Shown: positions 1-6,194, numbered from the stretch's first letter. The stretch: DNA of 6,709 nt from Nocardioides sp. (GCA_021166815.1 JAJPEO010000220.1:1-6709), one strand, 5' to 3'. Notes: a model not told the origin generated them from the letters alone. Program-made: numbers and translations.

Positions 1-398
1 CGGGGACGCCGTCGCTGCCCACGAGCTGGCCGAAGATCTCGCTCTCACCATCGGCCTGGGCGACGCTCACGTCGTCGCCCTCCCAGGGGACGTACCACTG
101 TCCCGTGACCGGGTTGGCGGCCACCGCCGGGCGCGAGACGCCGGGCGTACACCTCGAAGTCGGCCGGTGTGCCGGCGTGGGGCTGCACCCAGACCGCGAG
201 GTAGGCCTTCGCCTTCTCGTTGTAGGCGAGGTCGGTCTGGAGGGCCGAGAGCGCAGCGGCGTCCGGAAGGACGCGCGAGACCCGCACCTGCGGTCCCAGG
301 TCCCCGGGTGCGGCGACGGACGGCGGCGGCGCCGCGAGGAGTGCGGCGGCGAGTCCGACCGTGACGAGTGGGCCGAGGGCACGACGAGAGGCGGGCAT
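1..398 (-). pseudogene. secreted repeat-type protein, frameshifted and cut by the window edge
   Basis: I do not recognise a named family. The ATG at 398 opens a Sec-type signal peptide: MPASRR, a hydrophobic stretch at about residues 9-28, and a likely cleavage after SVAA near residue 30. The mature part begins a repeat pattern: an LAYN-type strand, LAVW, then DFEVYARR. From about 140-147 the reading frame changes. The first frame becomes G/R/P-rich and stops at 45-47. The next frame continues sensibly to the window edge with PAVAANPVTGQW, WEGDD and ESEIFGQLVGSDG. These are the same repeat elements again (PAVAxNP / VxWEGDD / xEIFGQ). Between DFEVY and SRPAVAANP the spacing also looks about 25 residues too short, which suggests a small deletion rather than a single-base slip. 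It could be a genuine pseudogene or an assembly error. The product is probably exported; its function is unknown. Confidence 0.55.
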
Positions 399-417
399 GC
401 GTTGACGCTAGGTCAAC
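399..417 (-). promoter_or_regulatory. candidate leaderless promoter with a perfect palindrome at the start of the secreted protein gene
   Basis: No Shine-Dalgarno sequence precedes the ATG at 398. A TAGCGT hexamer (minus strand, 405-410) lies 6 nt before it, as expected for a -10 element driving a leaderless mRNA. The hexamer sits in a perfect inverted repeat, GTTGAC (401-406), 5-nt spacer, GTCAAC (412-417), which could be an operator. No convincing -35 is seen. Both roles are inferred. Confidence 0.35.
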
Positions 418-471
418 CAGCGCGATCACCACCACGGTCGGGCGATCCGGTCCAGACCAGTGTCCGCGTGT

Positions 472-1779
472 TCAGGTACGCGGCAACCGGTTGCGCCCGT
501 CGTAGCCCCCGCGCAGCGGCGCGAGACCGAAGAACTCGCCGACGGTCGGCGCCACGTCGATGGTCCGGGCGTGCGCGGCCGACGTACGGCCCCGGGGGAC
601 CCGGGGGTGCCCGCCGGCCAGGAAGAACGGGATCGGACGGGTCGCGGGGTGGCCGTGGTTGCCGGGGATCGGGTTGGACCACTGGTCGGGGTCGCTGAAG
701 CGCCACCCCGAGCGGGCGTAGACCACCACGTTGCCGGCGCGCGGTCCCAGCCTCATGCCCCGGGCCCGGCGCGGGTCGGCGGCCGAGAGCACTCCCGGTA
801 CGCCGCGCGCGACCTCGAGCATGCGCGCCACGGCGCGGTCGCGCTGGTCGGCCGGGCCGGTCCAGTAGAGCAGGTCGGCGCCGCCGTTGTCGGCGATGAC
901 GACCCTGCCCGCGAGCAGCGGGTCGGCCTCGAGGGCAGGGGTGAGGTGGATGAGGCCGTGGGGCAGCGACCAGTCCATCGAGTGGTCGGCCAGCACCATG
1001 ACGAGCGAGCGCTGCCACCGTCCCGTGGTCTTCAACAGGTCGACGAAGCGCCCGACCTGGGCATCGGTGGCGGCGAGGGCGGCGCGACGGGCTGCCTTGA
1101 GCCCCAGCGGGCCGGTGAGGTCGGTGTGCCCCACGCGGTCGATGTCGCCGAGGTTGACGAAGACCAGATGGGGGTCGTGGGTCCTCACCATGGCCAGCGC
1201 GGCGTCCATGGTGAAGGCGTCGGGGGCATGGCCCGAGACCGGCACGACGGGCGCCGGCTCCCAGCGGTGGGTGGCCCGGGCGCCGAAGATGCCGTACAGG
1301 TACTCCTTGCTCAAGACGGTGCCGGTCGTGAGGCCGTGGTTGTTGAGCCGCTCGATGATCGTGCGCACCCGGATGTCGTCGGGACGGTCCATGTCGCGGA
1401 CCTCGCGCGTGCGCCGGTCGTAGATCGAGTTCGCCGGCACGCCGCTGCGGTCCGGGCGCACCCCGGTCATCATCATCACGTGGTTGGGGATCGTCTCCAT
1501 GATCGGCATGGAGGAGGCCCGCGGGAAGCTCGATCCCCCGGCCCGCAGCGCGCTGGTGCGTGGCATGAGCGTCGGGGTGATCTCGTCGGGACGGCACCCG
1601 TCGAGGACGAGCACGTACGCACGCCTGCGGGTGCGGCGGGCCGCCTCGGCCGGGGCGAAGCCGGCCATGGTGGACAGCGCGACGCCTGCGGCGCCGGCGC
1701 GGAGCAGCGTGCGCCGTCCGGTGCGGATCTCGTCGAGGCCGCGGGCGAACGCTCCGCTGGGGCGAGTGGACTCACACAT
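472..1779 (-). CDS. Tat-exported alkaline phosphatase-superfamily phosphodiesterase / nucleotide pyrophosphatase-like protein
   Basis: A 435-residue protein of the type I phosphodiesterase / nucleotide pyrophosphatase branch of the alkaline phosphatase superfamily. It should hydrolyse phosphodiester or phosphoanhydride substrates outside the cell using two metals. A Tat signal lies near the N-terminus (GRRTLLRAG, RR at 22-23, hydrophobic to about 45). Superfamily landmarks follow in order: metal Asp60 in VLDGCRPDE; ETIPNH with Thr96 as likely nucleophile, followed by TGVRPDRSGV; DRVGH with Asp214 and His218; LADH with Asp265 and His266; and the final metal His in NHGHP (375-377). All key positions are present, so an active enzyme is likely. 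The exact substrate cannot be read from sequence. The ATG at 1779 shares its A with the phoD stop (TGATG), which implies translational coupling. No separate promoter is needed, and control probably comes from the PHO-box-like element upstream of phoD. Confidence 0.9.
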   Translation of the reverse strand: MCESTRPSGAFARGLDEIRTGRRTLLRAGAAGVALSTMAGFAPAEAARRTRRRAYVLVLDGCRPDEITPTLMPRTSALRAGGSSFPRASSMPIMETIPNHVMMMTGVRPDRSGVPANSIYDRRTREVRDMDRPDDIRVRTIIERLNNHGLTTGTVLSKEYLYGIFGARATHRWEPAPVVPVSGHAPDAFTMDAALAMVRTHDPHLVFVNLGDIDRVGHTDLTGPLGLKAARRAALAATDAQVGRFVDLLKTTGRWQRSLVMVLADHSMDWSLPHGLIHLTPALEADPLLAGRVVIADNGGADLLYWTGPADQRDRAVARMLEVARGVPGVLSAADPRRARGMRLGPRAGNVVVYARSGWRFSDPDQWSNPIPGNHGHPATRPIPFFLAGGHPRVPRGRTSAAHARTIDVAPTVGEFFGLAPLRGGYDGRNRLPRT

Positions 1780-3437
1780 CAGGCACCTCGCACGGGGCCG
1801 GCCGCCTGGGTGAGCGTGTTGGTGCCCGAGCGGGTGAGCCACGACGTGGCCCAGCGGGTGCCGGTCGCCTTGTCCGTACGGCTGCCGATGACGTACCAGT
1901 CCATCTGCGCCCGCTCCGGCGTCACGTCGAGCACGGAGTAGCCGTGGTCGTCGAAGTTGAGGTACTTCACGTGGCGGTTCGCGGTCTTGATGATCCCCTC
2001 CACCGCCAGTGACGTCGTCCGCGGCGGGGTGCCGGTGATGTCCTTGAGGTTGTTCGACGTCACCGACGTGCAGACGAGCTCCACGCCGGCCGAGTCGCCG
2101 AGGGGATGGGTGGAGGCGTCGTACGGCAGCTCGCACGCCCAGCCCGAGTGGATGTCGCCGGTCAGGAACACCACGTCGCGCAGGCCCTGGTCGCGGATGT
2201 GCTCGAAGAGCTCTCGCCGGTCGGCGGTGTAGCCGTCCCACTGGTCGACGTTGTACGGCGCGCCGTCGCGTGGCAGGAGGCCGGTGACGTCGTTGACCGG
2301 GTCGACGAGGTCGTGGGGCAGCTGCGCGAAGGTGACCGGCGCGATCATGACCGGGTTGCCGACGAGCTTCCACTGGGGTCCGCCGCGACGCAGCCGGGCC
2401 TTGAGCCAGTCGAGCTGGGCGCGACCGGTGATCGTGCCCTTCGAGCCTGTGGGGGAGGTCTGCTGGTCGCGGTAGGTGCGCAGGTCGAGCATGCTCAACT
2501 CGGCGAGCATGCCGAAGCGCAGCGACCGGAAGAGCCGCGTCCCGTCGCCCAGCGCGGCGCTGCCGGACATCCGGACGGGCATCCACTCGTCGTAGGCGCG
2601 GTGCGCACGGGCACGGCGCGCGGCCCACGACCCCTCGCCGGGCTGGTGGTTCTCCGCACCCCCGCGCCACGCGTCGTTGGCGCTCTCGTGGTCGTCCCAG
2701 GTGACGATGAAGGGGTGCCGTGCGTGCAGGGCGCGCAGGTCGGGGTCGGACTTGTACTGCGCGTGGCGCTGGCGGTAGTCGGCGAGGCTGACGATCTCGC
2801 GGGCCGGCACGTGCCTGCGTACGTCGACGTTGTCCTGTCCGCTGCCGTAGCCGCCGGGGGCGTACTCGTAGAGGTAGTCGCCGAGGTGCACGATCGCGTG
2901 GAGGTCGTCGCGCGCCGCGAGGTGGCGGTAGGCGGAGAACCAGCCCGCCTGGAGGTTGGCGCACGAGACGATGCCCAGGCGCAGGTTGTCGGGCATCGAC
3001 CGGCGCGCGGGTGCCGTACGAGTGCGGCCCACCGGGCTCGTGTGGGTGCCCATGCGGAAGCGGTAGAAGTACTCGGTGTCCGGGGCGAGGCGGGTGGCGT
3101 CGACCTTGACCGTGTGGTCGCGCCCCGGTCTGGTGGTGACCCGGCCCTGGCGCACGATCGTGCGGAACCGGCGGTCGGTGGCCACCTGCCACACCACGCT
3201 CACGCGGGGCCCGCGTCCGGACCCCGGCGTCGCGTGCCGGGTGGGCGTGACGCGCGTCCAGAGCACGACGGCGCGGGGCAGCGGGTCGCCGGAGGCAACG
3301 CCGTGGGCGAAGACCTTCCAGCGGTCGCCGGTGACGGAGTCGGCGAGGGCGCTGGGCGTGGCGGTGGCCGCGGCGAGGCCGGCGCCGACGCTGCCGGCGA
3401 GCACGGTGCGGCGGGGGAGCGGGTGCGAGGTGGTCAC
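1779..3437 (-). CDS. phoD: alkaline phosphatase D (PhoD family), Tat-exported
   Basis: A 552-residue PhoD-type phosphatase that releases inorganic phosphate from organic phosphomono- and diesters outside the cell, using the family's Fe/Ca metal centre. The N-terminus is a Tat signal (PRRTVLAGS, RR at 9-10, hydrophobic to about 32). The N-terminal PhoD domain begins with HGVASGDP (45-52) and VLWTRVTP (58-65). The catalytic domain shows VSCANLQ (Cys159), HLGDYLYEY (Asp187, Tyr190), TWDDHESAN (about 246-254), NPVMIAP (361-367) and FLTGDIHSGW (Asp428, His430). These are the metal-site motifs of the family, and length and domain order are normal. The start is GTG at 3437, giving the Tat n-region directly. 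No good Shine-Dalgarno precedes it. It is the first gene of a two-gene unit with the downstream phosphodiesterase. The upstream PHO-box-like repeats suggest PhoP control under phosphate limitation. Confidence 0.95.
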   Translation of the reverse strand: MTTSHPLPRRTVLAGSVGAGLAAATATPSALADSVTGDRWKVFAHGVASGDPLPRAVVLWTRVTPTRHATPGSGRGPRVSVVWQVATDRRFRTIVRQGRVTTRPGRDHTVKVDATRLAPDTEYFYRFRMGTHTSPVGRTRTAPARRSMPDNLRLGIVSCANLQAGWFSAYRHLAARDDLHAIVHLGDYLYEYAPGGYGSGQDNVDVRRHVPAREIVSLADYRQRHAQYKSDPDLRALHARHPFIVTWDDHESANDAWRGGAENHQPGEGSWAARRARAHRAYDEWMPVRMSGSAALGDGTRLFRSLRFGMLAELSMLDLRTYRDQQTSPTGSKGTITGRAQLDWLKARLRRGGPQWKLVGNPVMIAPVTFAQLPHDLVDPVNDVTGLLPRDGAPYNVDQWDGYTADRRELFEHIRDQGLRDVVFLTGDIHSGWACELPYDASTHPLGDSAGVELVCTSVTSNNLKDITGTPPRTTSLAVEGIIKTANRHVKYLNFDDHGYSVLDVTPERAQMDWYVIGSRTDKATGTRWATSWLTRSGTNTLTQAAGPVRGA

Positions 3438-3454
3438 GGTTGATCCAACTGCGC

Positions 3455-3483
3455 AACCCGCGACGGGGTCACGGGCGCGGGTT
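3455..3483. repeat. perfect 8-bp inverted repeat in the phoD leader
   Basis: AACCCGCG (3455-3462) and CGCGGGTT (3476-3483) are exact reverse complements with a 13-nt loop. It lies between the PHO-box-like repeats and the phoD GTG. It could form a 5'-leader hairpin or be an operator. No T-tract follows on either strand, so an intrinsic terminator is unlikely. Confidence 0.5.
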
Positions 3484-3486
3484 TGT

Positions 3487-3519
3487 GAGCACCGTCAGTT
3501 CATCGGGAGTTCACGGCTC
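3487..3519 (+). promoter_or_regulatory. candidate PHO box (three 11-bp direct repeats) upstream of phoD
   Basis: Three contiguous 11-nt units read on the plus strand: GAGCACCGTCA (3487-3497), GTTCATCGGGA (3498-3508) and GTTCACGGCTC (3509-3519). The Streptomyces PhoP consensus unit is G(G/T)TCAYYYR(G/C)G repeated at 11 bp. The second and third units match the core GTTCA exactly, and the first keeps G..CACC. The block starts 50 bp upstream of the phoD GTG and ends 4 bp before the stop codon of the next gene. The periodicity and location are seen directly; PhoP binding is inferred from the established consensus and the phosphatase context. Confidence 0.6.
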
Positions 3520-3523
3520 GATC

Positions 3524-4255
3524 TCAGTAGCCGAAGATCTGGTAGTCGCGCTGGTACATCCGCCGGACCAGGTCGCGCACCTCGTCGGAGACGTCGCTGC
3601 GCTGGCCGCGCGGGGCCGTCTGGTTGCGCGGGGTCGCGGGCGCCGCGACGGTGCCGATGCGGCTGCACACCTCGGCGAAGCCGGCGTCGAAGTCCTCGAG
3701 CCTGCCGACGAAGTCGACCCGGTTGAGGTCGATGAGCCGGCTCTGCAGGGCGATGTGCTGGTCGGTGGAGGGCAGGTCGGCGAGGTCCTGGTCGGCCACC
3801 CAGCGCGCGAACTCCTCGACGCTCTGCATGCGCTGCAGGGTGGCGTCGTCGAAGTCGTAGTAGTTGTCGGCCACGACCTTGTCGCGCCACGCGGAGACGA
3901 AGCGCTCGAGCGGGTCGCGGACGAACGCGAAGGTGTAGTAGTCCTCGAAGCTCGCCCAGGGGTAGCGCACGCGCATCGCGTGGTTGACGTCGAGGCGTAC
4001 GCCGTTGGTCAGGAAGTGGTGCCGGATGGTGCGGGTGGCGACCTTGGCGACGCGGTACCAGACGAAGCGGTGGCTGTGGCTGATCGTGACGTTGTAGGTC
4101 AGCGGCGTCACCCAGCCGGCCTTGCGGCTGCGCCGCACCAGGGGCCGCATCGCCGTCTGCACCGCGTCGTCGAGGTGCCGGCGGTCGTCGGCTCGCGTAC
4201 GGAACTCTCCCGGCTCGGGGATCCGCGGTGGCTGGGCAGGGGAGCGCTCGGTCAT
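3524..4255 (-). CDS. sulfotransferase family protein (carbohydrate sulfotransferase-like)
   Basis: A 243-residue cytosolic-type protein resembling family-2 / carbohydrate sulfotransferases, which move sulfate from PAPS to a hydroxyl on sugars or lipids. The 5'-phosphosulfate loop is RVAKVATRTIRHHF (68-81), a variant of the PKxGTTS-type motif. The 3'-phosphate-binding segment is FAFVRDPLERFVSAWRDKV (109-127), with the typical RDP...R..S arrangement. Downstream, STDQHIALQ (163-171), DFVGRLEDFD (181-190) and a C-terminal YQRDYQIFGY (234-243) fit the family. There is no signal peptide or membrane span. The acceptor is unknown. The start is ATG at 4255. It begins 28 nt after the lexA stop on the same strand, so read-through from lexA is possible, but it has its own leaderless-type -10. 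No PAPS-synthesis or glycan genes are nearby to name the substrate. Confidence 0.82.
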   Translation of the reverse strand: MTERSPAQPPRIPEPGEFRTRADDRRHLDDAVQTAMRPLVRRSRKAGWVTPLTYNVTISHSHRFVWYRVAKVATRTIRHHFLTNGVRLDVNHAMRVRYPWASFEDYYTFAFVRDPLERFVSAWRDKVVADNYYDFDDATLQRMQSVEEFARWVADQDLADLPSTDQHIALQSRLIDLNRVDFVGRLEDFDAGFAEVCSRIGTVAAPATPRNQTAPRGQRSDVSDEVRDLVRRMYQRDYQIFGY

Positions 4256-4268
4256 CGCGGGCAGGCTA
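4256..4268 (-). promoter_or_regulatory. candidate leaderless -10 element for the sulfotransferase gene
   Basis: On the minus strand TAGCCT (4263-4268) lies 7 nt before the ATG at 4255 and there is no Shine-Dalgarno. The same TAGCCT-7nt-ATG arrangement precedes the SDR gene. The -35 region, inside the lexA 3' end, is poor. Confidence 0.35.
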
Positions 4269-4283
4269 CCGCGACGCGGGTGC

Positions 4284-5000
4284 TCACATCCGGCGCAGGA
4301 CCGCCGTCACCACGCCGAGGATCGTGGCGTCGTCGCCGGGGATGGGGTCGTACGCGGCGTTGTGGGGGAGCAGCCACACGTGGCCGTCCTTGCGCTGGAA
4401 GGTCTTGACCGTGGCCTCGCCCTCGATCATCGCCGCGACGATCTGGCCGTTCTCGGCTGTCTGCTCCTGGCGGATGACCACGTAGTCGCCGTTGCAGATC
4501 GCGGCGTCGATCATCGAGTCGCCGCTGACCTCGAGGAGGAACAGCGTGCCGTCACCGACGAGCTGCTTGGGCAGGGGGAAGACGTCGGTGACCTGCTCCT
4601 CGGCGAGGATCGGGCCACCGGCGGCGATGCGACCGACGACGGGGATGTTGACCGCGGTGGGCACGATGTCGCCGATGCCGGTCTCGTCGTAGGAGGACTC
4701 CTCGCCGTGCGACATCGCCCGGCGCGCTGCCATCACCTCGGGGAGGAACACCTCCAGCGCGCGGGGGCGGTTGGGGTCGCGCTTGAGGAAGCCCTTGCTC
4801 TCGAGCACGCGCAGCTGGTGGGCGACGCTGGAGGACGACGTCAGGCCGACCGCCTGGCCGATCTCGCGCATCGACGGCGGGTAGCCACGCTGCTCGATGG
4901 AGTCCTTGATCGTGGCGAGGACGCGCTGCTGGCGCGGCGTCAGTCCGGTGGCGTCGGGAGGGCCGTCGGGCATCTCGAGGACGTTCTTGTCCTTGGCCAT
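4284..5000 (-). CDS. lexA: LexA repressor, SOS response regulator
   Basis: A 238-residue LexA, normal for Actinobacteria. It dimerises on SOS boxes and represses DNA-damage genes; RecA filaments trigger its self-cleavage. The N-terminal winged-helix DNA-binding domain covers about residues 18-85: [29 protein letters not shown] and the recognition-helix region before [12 protein letters not shown]. The hinge carries [11 protein letters not shown] with the Ala127-Gly128 scissile bond. The C-terminal protease domain has SGDSM (catalytic Ser162) and EATVKTF (catalytic Lys199), so autocleavage should be intact. I chose the ATG at 5000 because AGGAGG stands 7 nt upstream and the [15 protein letters not shown]-terminus suits the family. 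The frame is open 99 nt further upstream, but that part is leader sequence. Its own promoter overlaps an SOS box, which indicates autorepression. It is divergent from the SDR gene. Confidence 0.97.
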   Translation of the reverse strand: MAKDKNVLEMPDGPPDATGLTPRQQRVLATIKDSIEQRGYPPSMREIGQAVGLTSSSSVAHQLRVLESKGFLKRDPNRPRALEVFLPEVMAARRAMSHGEESSYDETGIGDIVPTAVNIPVVGRIAAGGPILAEEQVTDVFPLPKQLVGDGTLFLLEVSGDSMIDAAICNGDYVVIRQEQTAENGQIVAAMIEGEATVKTFQRKDGHVWLLPHNAAYDPIPGDDATILGVVTAVLRRM

Positions 5001-5007
5001 GGGGGCG

Positions 5008-5013
5008 CCTCCT
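5008..5013 (-). promoter_or_regulatory. lexA ribosome binding site
   Basis: AGGAGG on the minus strand, 7 nt before the ATG at 5000. It decides the lexA start against the longer open frame that reaches 5099. Confidence 0.85.
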
Positions 5014-5069
5014 GGGTGCGTCGGATCGTGGCCGGCCGGCGGGCCGGGACCGTGCGGTGCAGCGCGACC

Positions 5070-5099
5070 ACCGTAGCCTGACGAGGCGGCCCGGCTCAA
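5070..5099 (-). promoter_or_regulatory. candidate lexA promoter
   Basis: On the minus strand TTGAGC (5094-5099) and TACGGT (5070-5075) are separated by 18 bp, a plausible -35/-10 pair. Transcription would start near 5063, giving a leader of about 60 nt. The -35 overlaps the SOS box at 5097-5110. Confidence 0.45.
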
Positions 5100-5110
5100 A
5101 CATCTGTTCG
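5097..5110. promoter_or_regulatory. LexA binding site (SOS box) shared by lexA and the SDR gene
   Basis: Read on the minus strand it is CGAACAGATGTTTG, a full match to the actinobacterial SOS consensus CGAAC-N4-GTTYG. The flanks extend it to TCGAACAGATGTTTGA. It lies upstream of lexA and overlaps the -35 regions of both divergent candidate promoters. Confidence 0.88.
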
Positions 5111-5141
5111 AACGGGCGTGTCACGCCGTAGCCTGTGCGCC
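5107..5141 (+). promoter_or_regulatory. candidate leaderless promoter of the SDR gene
   Basis: TTCGAA (5107-5112) and TAGCCT (5129-5134) are 16 bp apart. The -10 is 7 nt before the ATG at 5142, and no Shine-Dalgarno is present, so transcription may start at the ATG itself. The -35 lies within the SOS box, so LexA would be expected to occlude it. Confidence 0.45.
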
Positions 5142-5930
5142 ATGGACACCTCGTGCGTCGTCACCGGAGCAGCCCGCGGGATCGGTCGCGGCATCGCGGA
5201 GAGGATGGTGGCCCGCGGCCACCGCGTCGTGATCACCGACGTCGACGAGGTCGGCGTGGCCCGCACCGCGGCGGAGATCGGGGCGGTGGAGGGGGTCGTC
5301 CAGGACGTCCGCGACGCCGACAGCCACCGCGCAGTGGCCGAGGCCGCCTCCCGCCACGGCGTGCTGACCGCGTGGTTCAACAACGCCGGCATCGGCGACG
5401 ACGGGATGCTCGCCGAGCTCACCGACGAGCAGGTGCGGCGACTGGTCGACATCAACCTGATGGGCGTGCTCTGGGGATCGCGCGCGGCGCTCGACGCCTT
5501 CGAGCCGTCCGGCGGCGACATCGTCAACACCGCCTCGCTCTCGGGCCTGGGGCCGGTGCCCGGCCTGTCGGTGTACGCCGCCACCAAGGCCGCGGTCGTC
5601 TCGGTCACCGAGTCGCTGGCCGCCGAGGTGCCGAAGGGGGTGCGCGTGCACGCCCTGTGCCCCGACGGGGTCGCCACGCAGCTGGTGGCCGACATGAGGG
5701 ACGACGGGTTGGCCAAGGCGCTCGTCCACTCCGGCGGGCGCATGCTCGGCGTCGACGAGGTCGCCGACGAGGCCGTGGCCCTCGTCGGCTCGCGGCGCAT
5801 CGTCAGGACTCTGCCGGCCTGGCGCGGGGGACTCATGCGCGTCTCGGCACTCGCTCCCGCCCTGGTCGTCCGGGGCTCGGGGGTCTTCGCGGCCCAGGGC
5901 AGGCGCGCCATGCGCAAGTCCTCTTCGTAG
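5142..5930 (+). CDS. short-chain dehydrogenase/reductase (classical SDR)
   Basis: A 262-residue NAD(P)-dependent oxidoreductase with a Rossmann fold. Visible motifs are the cofactor loop VTGAARGIG (7-15), an acidic residue after beta-2 (ITDVD, Asp33, which favours NAD over NADP), the structural FNNAG (79-83), Asn105, and the catalytic set Ser132 (in NTASLSG), Tyr145 and Lys149 (YAATK). CPDGVATQL (173-181) replaces the usual PG(x)V(x)T. The C-terminal 45 residues are a basic tail (RRIVRTLPAW...RRAMRKSSS) beyond the core fold. The substrate cannot be read from sequence. I chose the ATG at 5142 because it sits directly before the first beta-strand and 7 nt after a TAGCCT hexamer. An in-frame GTG at 5118 would add 8 residues without an RBS. 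It is divergent from lexA across a single SOS box. Confidence 0.92.
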   Translation: MDTSCVVTGAARGIGRGIAERMVARGHRVVITDVDEVGVARTAAEIGAVEGVVQDVRDADSHRAVAEAASRHGVLTAWFNNAGIGDDGMLAELTDEQVRRLVDINLMGVLWGSRAALDAFEPSGGDIVNTASLSGLGPVPGLSVYAATKAAVVSVTESLAAEVPKGVRVHALCPDGVATQLVADMRDDGLAKALVHSGGRMLGVDEVADEAVALVGSRRIVRTLPAWRGGLMRVSALAPALVVRGSGVFAAQGRRAMRKSSS

Positions 5931-5939
5931 CCCCAGGCT

Positions 5940-6088
5940 GGTTGAGGTGTGAACGCGCGCCCCGTGGATGGTGGTTGAGGTGTGAAGGCGCGCAGCGCCG
6001 CCCGTGCTGGTTGAGGTGTGAAGGCGCGCAGCGCCGCCCGTGCTGGTTGAGGTGTGAAGGCGCGCAGCGCCTGAGCCTCGAAACCAGC
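5940..6088. repeat. tandem palindromic intergenic repeats (33/36 bp, four copies)
   Basis: GGTTGAGGTGTGAA occurs at 5940, 5973, 6009 and 6045, spaced 33, 36 and 36 bp. Copies two and three are identical over 36 bp (5973-6008, 6009-6044). The first copy is diverged after its first 14 bases. Each of the last three has an internal hairpin GGCGC-gca-GCGCC. The last copy closes as a full palindrome: GCTGGTTGAGG (6042-6052) pairs with CCTCGAAACCAGC (6076-6088) apart from a 2-nt bulge. This resembles the REP-like intergenic palindromes of Nocardioidaceae. Placed 10 bp after the SDR stop, it may also end transcription and insulate the LysM gene downstream. All reading frames through it are open only because 36 is a multiple of 3. 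Confidence 0.85.
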
Positions 6089-6101
6089 CTCCCGCAACAC
6101 G

Positions 6102-6117
6102 TCGAACAATTGTTCGC
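6102..6117. promoter_or_regulatory. LexA binding site (SOS box A) upstream of the LysM gene
   Basis: CGAACAATTGTTCG (6103-6116) is a perfect palindrome and an exact match to CGAAC-N4-GTTCG. It lies 9 bp upstream of the candidate -35 at 6126. Confidence 0.92.
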
Positions 6118-6125
6118 ACAAACCC

Positions 6126-6154
6126 TTGAATCGTTCGAACACGTGCTCTAACGT
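6126..6154 (+). promoter_or_regulatory. candidate SOS-controlled promoter of the LysM gene
   Basis: TTGAAT (6126-6131) and TAACGT (6149-6154) are 17 bp apart, close to the actinobacterial housekeeping consensus. A degenerate SOS-like sequence, TCGAACACGTGCTCTA (6135-6150, two mismatches), lies in the spacer, with a clear box on each side. Transcription would start about 6161, giving a leader of roughly 125 nt. Confidence 0.6.
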
Positions 6155-6169
6155 CGTACACATGTTCGA
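6154..6169. promoter_or_regulatory. LexA binding site (SOS box B) at the transcription start
   Basis: TCGTACACATGTTCGA differs from TCGAAC-N4-GTTCGA at one of twelve conserved positions. It directly follows the candidate -10 and covers the predicted start site. Confidence 0.7.
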
Positions 6170-6194
6170 TCGAACGTCTGATCGAGATCACTGA
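6162..6194 (+). other. possible leaderless 10-codon upstream ORF
   Basis: ATG at 6162 is 7 nt after the TAACGT -10, the same arrangement as the leaderless starts in this window. It reads MFDRTSDRDH then TGA (6192-6194). The sequence coincides with SOS boxes B and C, so the ORF may be accidental. Whether it is translated is unknown. Confidence 0.2.
6170..6185. promoter_or_regulatory. probable LexA binding site (SOS box C)
   Basis: TCGAACGTCTGATCGA differs from TCGAAC-N4-GTTCGA at one of twelve conserved positions. It abuts box B, so two LexA dimers could bind side by side. Confidence 0.5.

Noticed and set aside
460..1941. Long plus-strand open frames opposite the phosphatase genes (also 2106-3443 and 3440-4408)
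   Set aside because: Opposite-strand shadows typical of high-GC coding DNA, with low-complexity composition, no RBS and no recognisable domain. The minus-strand genes carry full catalytic motifs.
472..3456. 994-residue minus-strand open frame spanning the whole phosphatase region
   Set aside because: Its 3' part is the real phosphodiesterase gene (start 1779). The rest is an R/P-rich shadow of phoD with no motifs.
5001..5099. Longer lexA start near 5099 adding 33 residues
   Set aside because: The extension is G/P-rich, unlike LexA N-termini, overlaps the promoter and SOS box, and a strong AGGAGG supports the ATG at 5000.
5107..5114. TTCGAACG palindrome as a second SOS box before the SDR gene
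   Set aside because: GTTCGAAC has no 4-bp spacer between the half-sites in the right order. Only 5097-5110 fits the consensus.
5940..6088. CRISPR array
   Set aside because: The repeats are directly contiguous with no unique spacers, and no cas genes are present.
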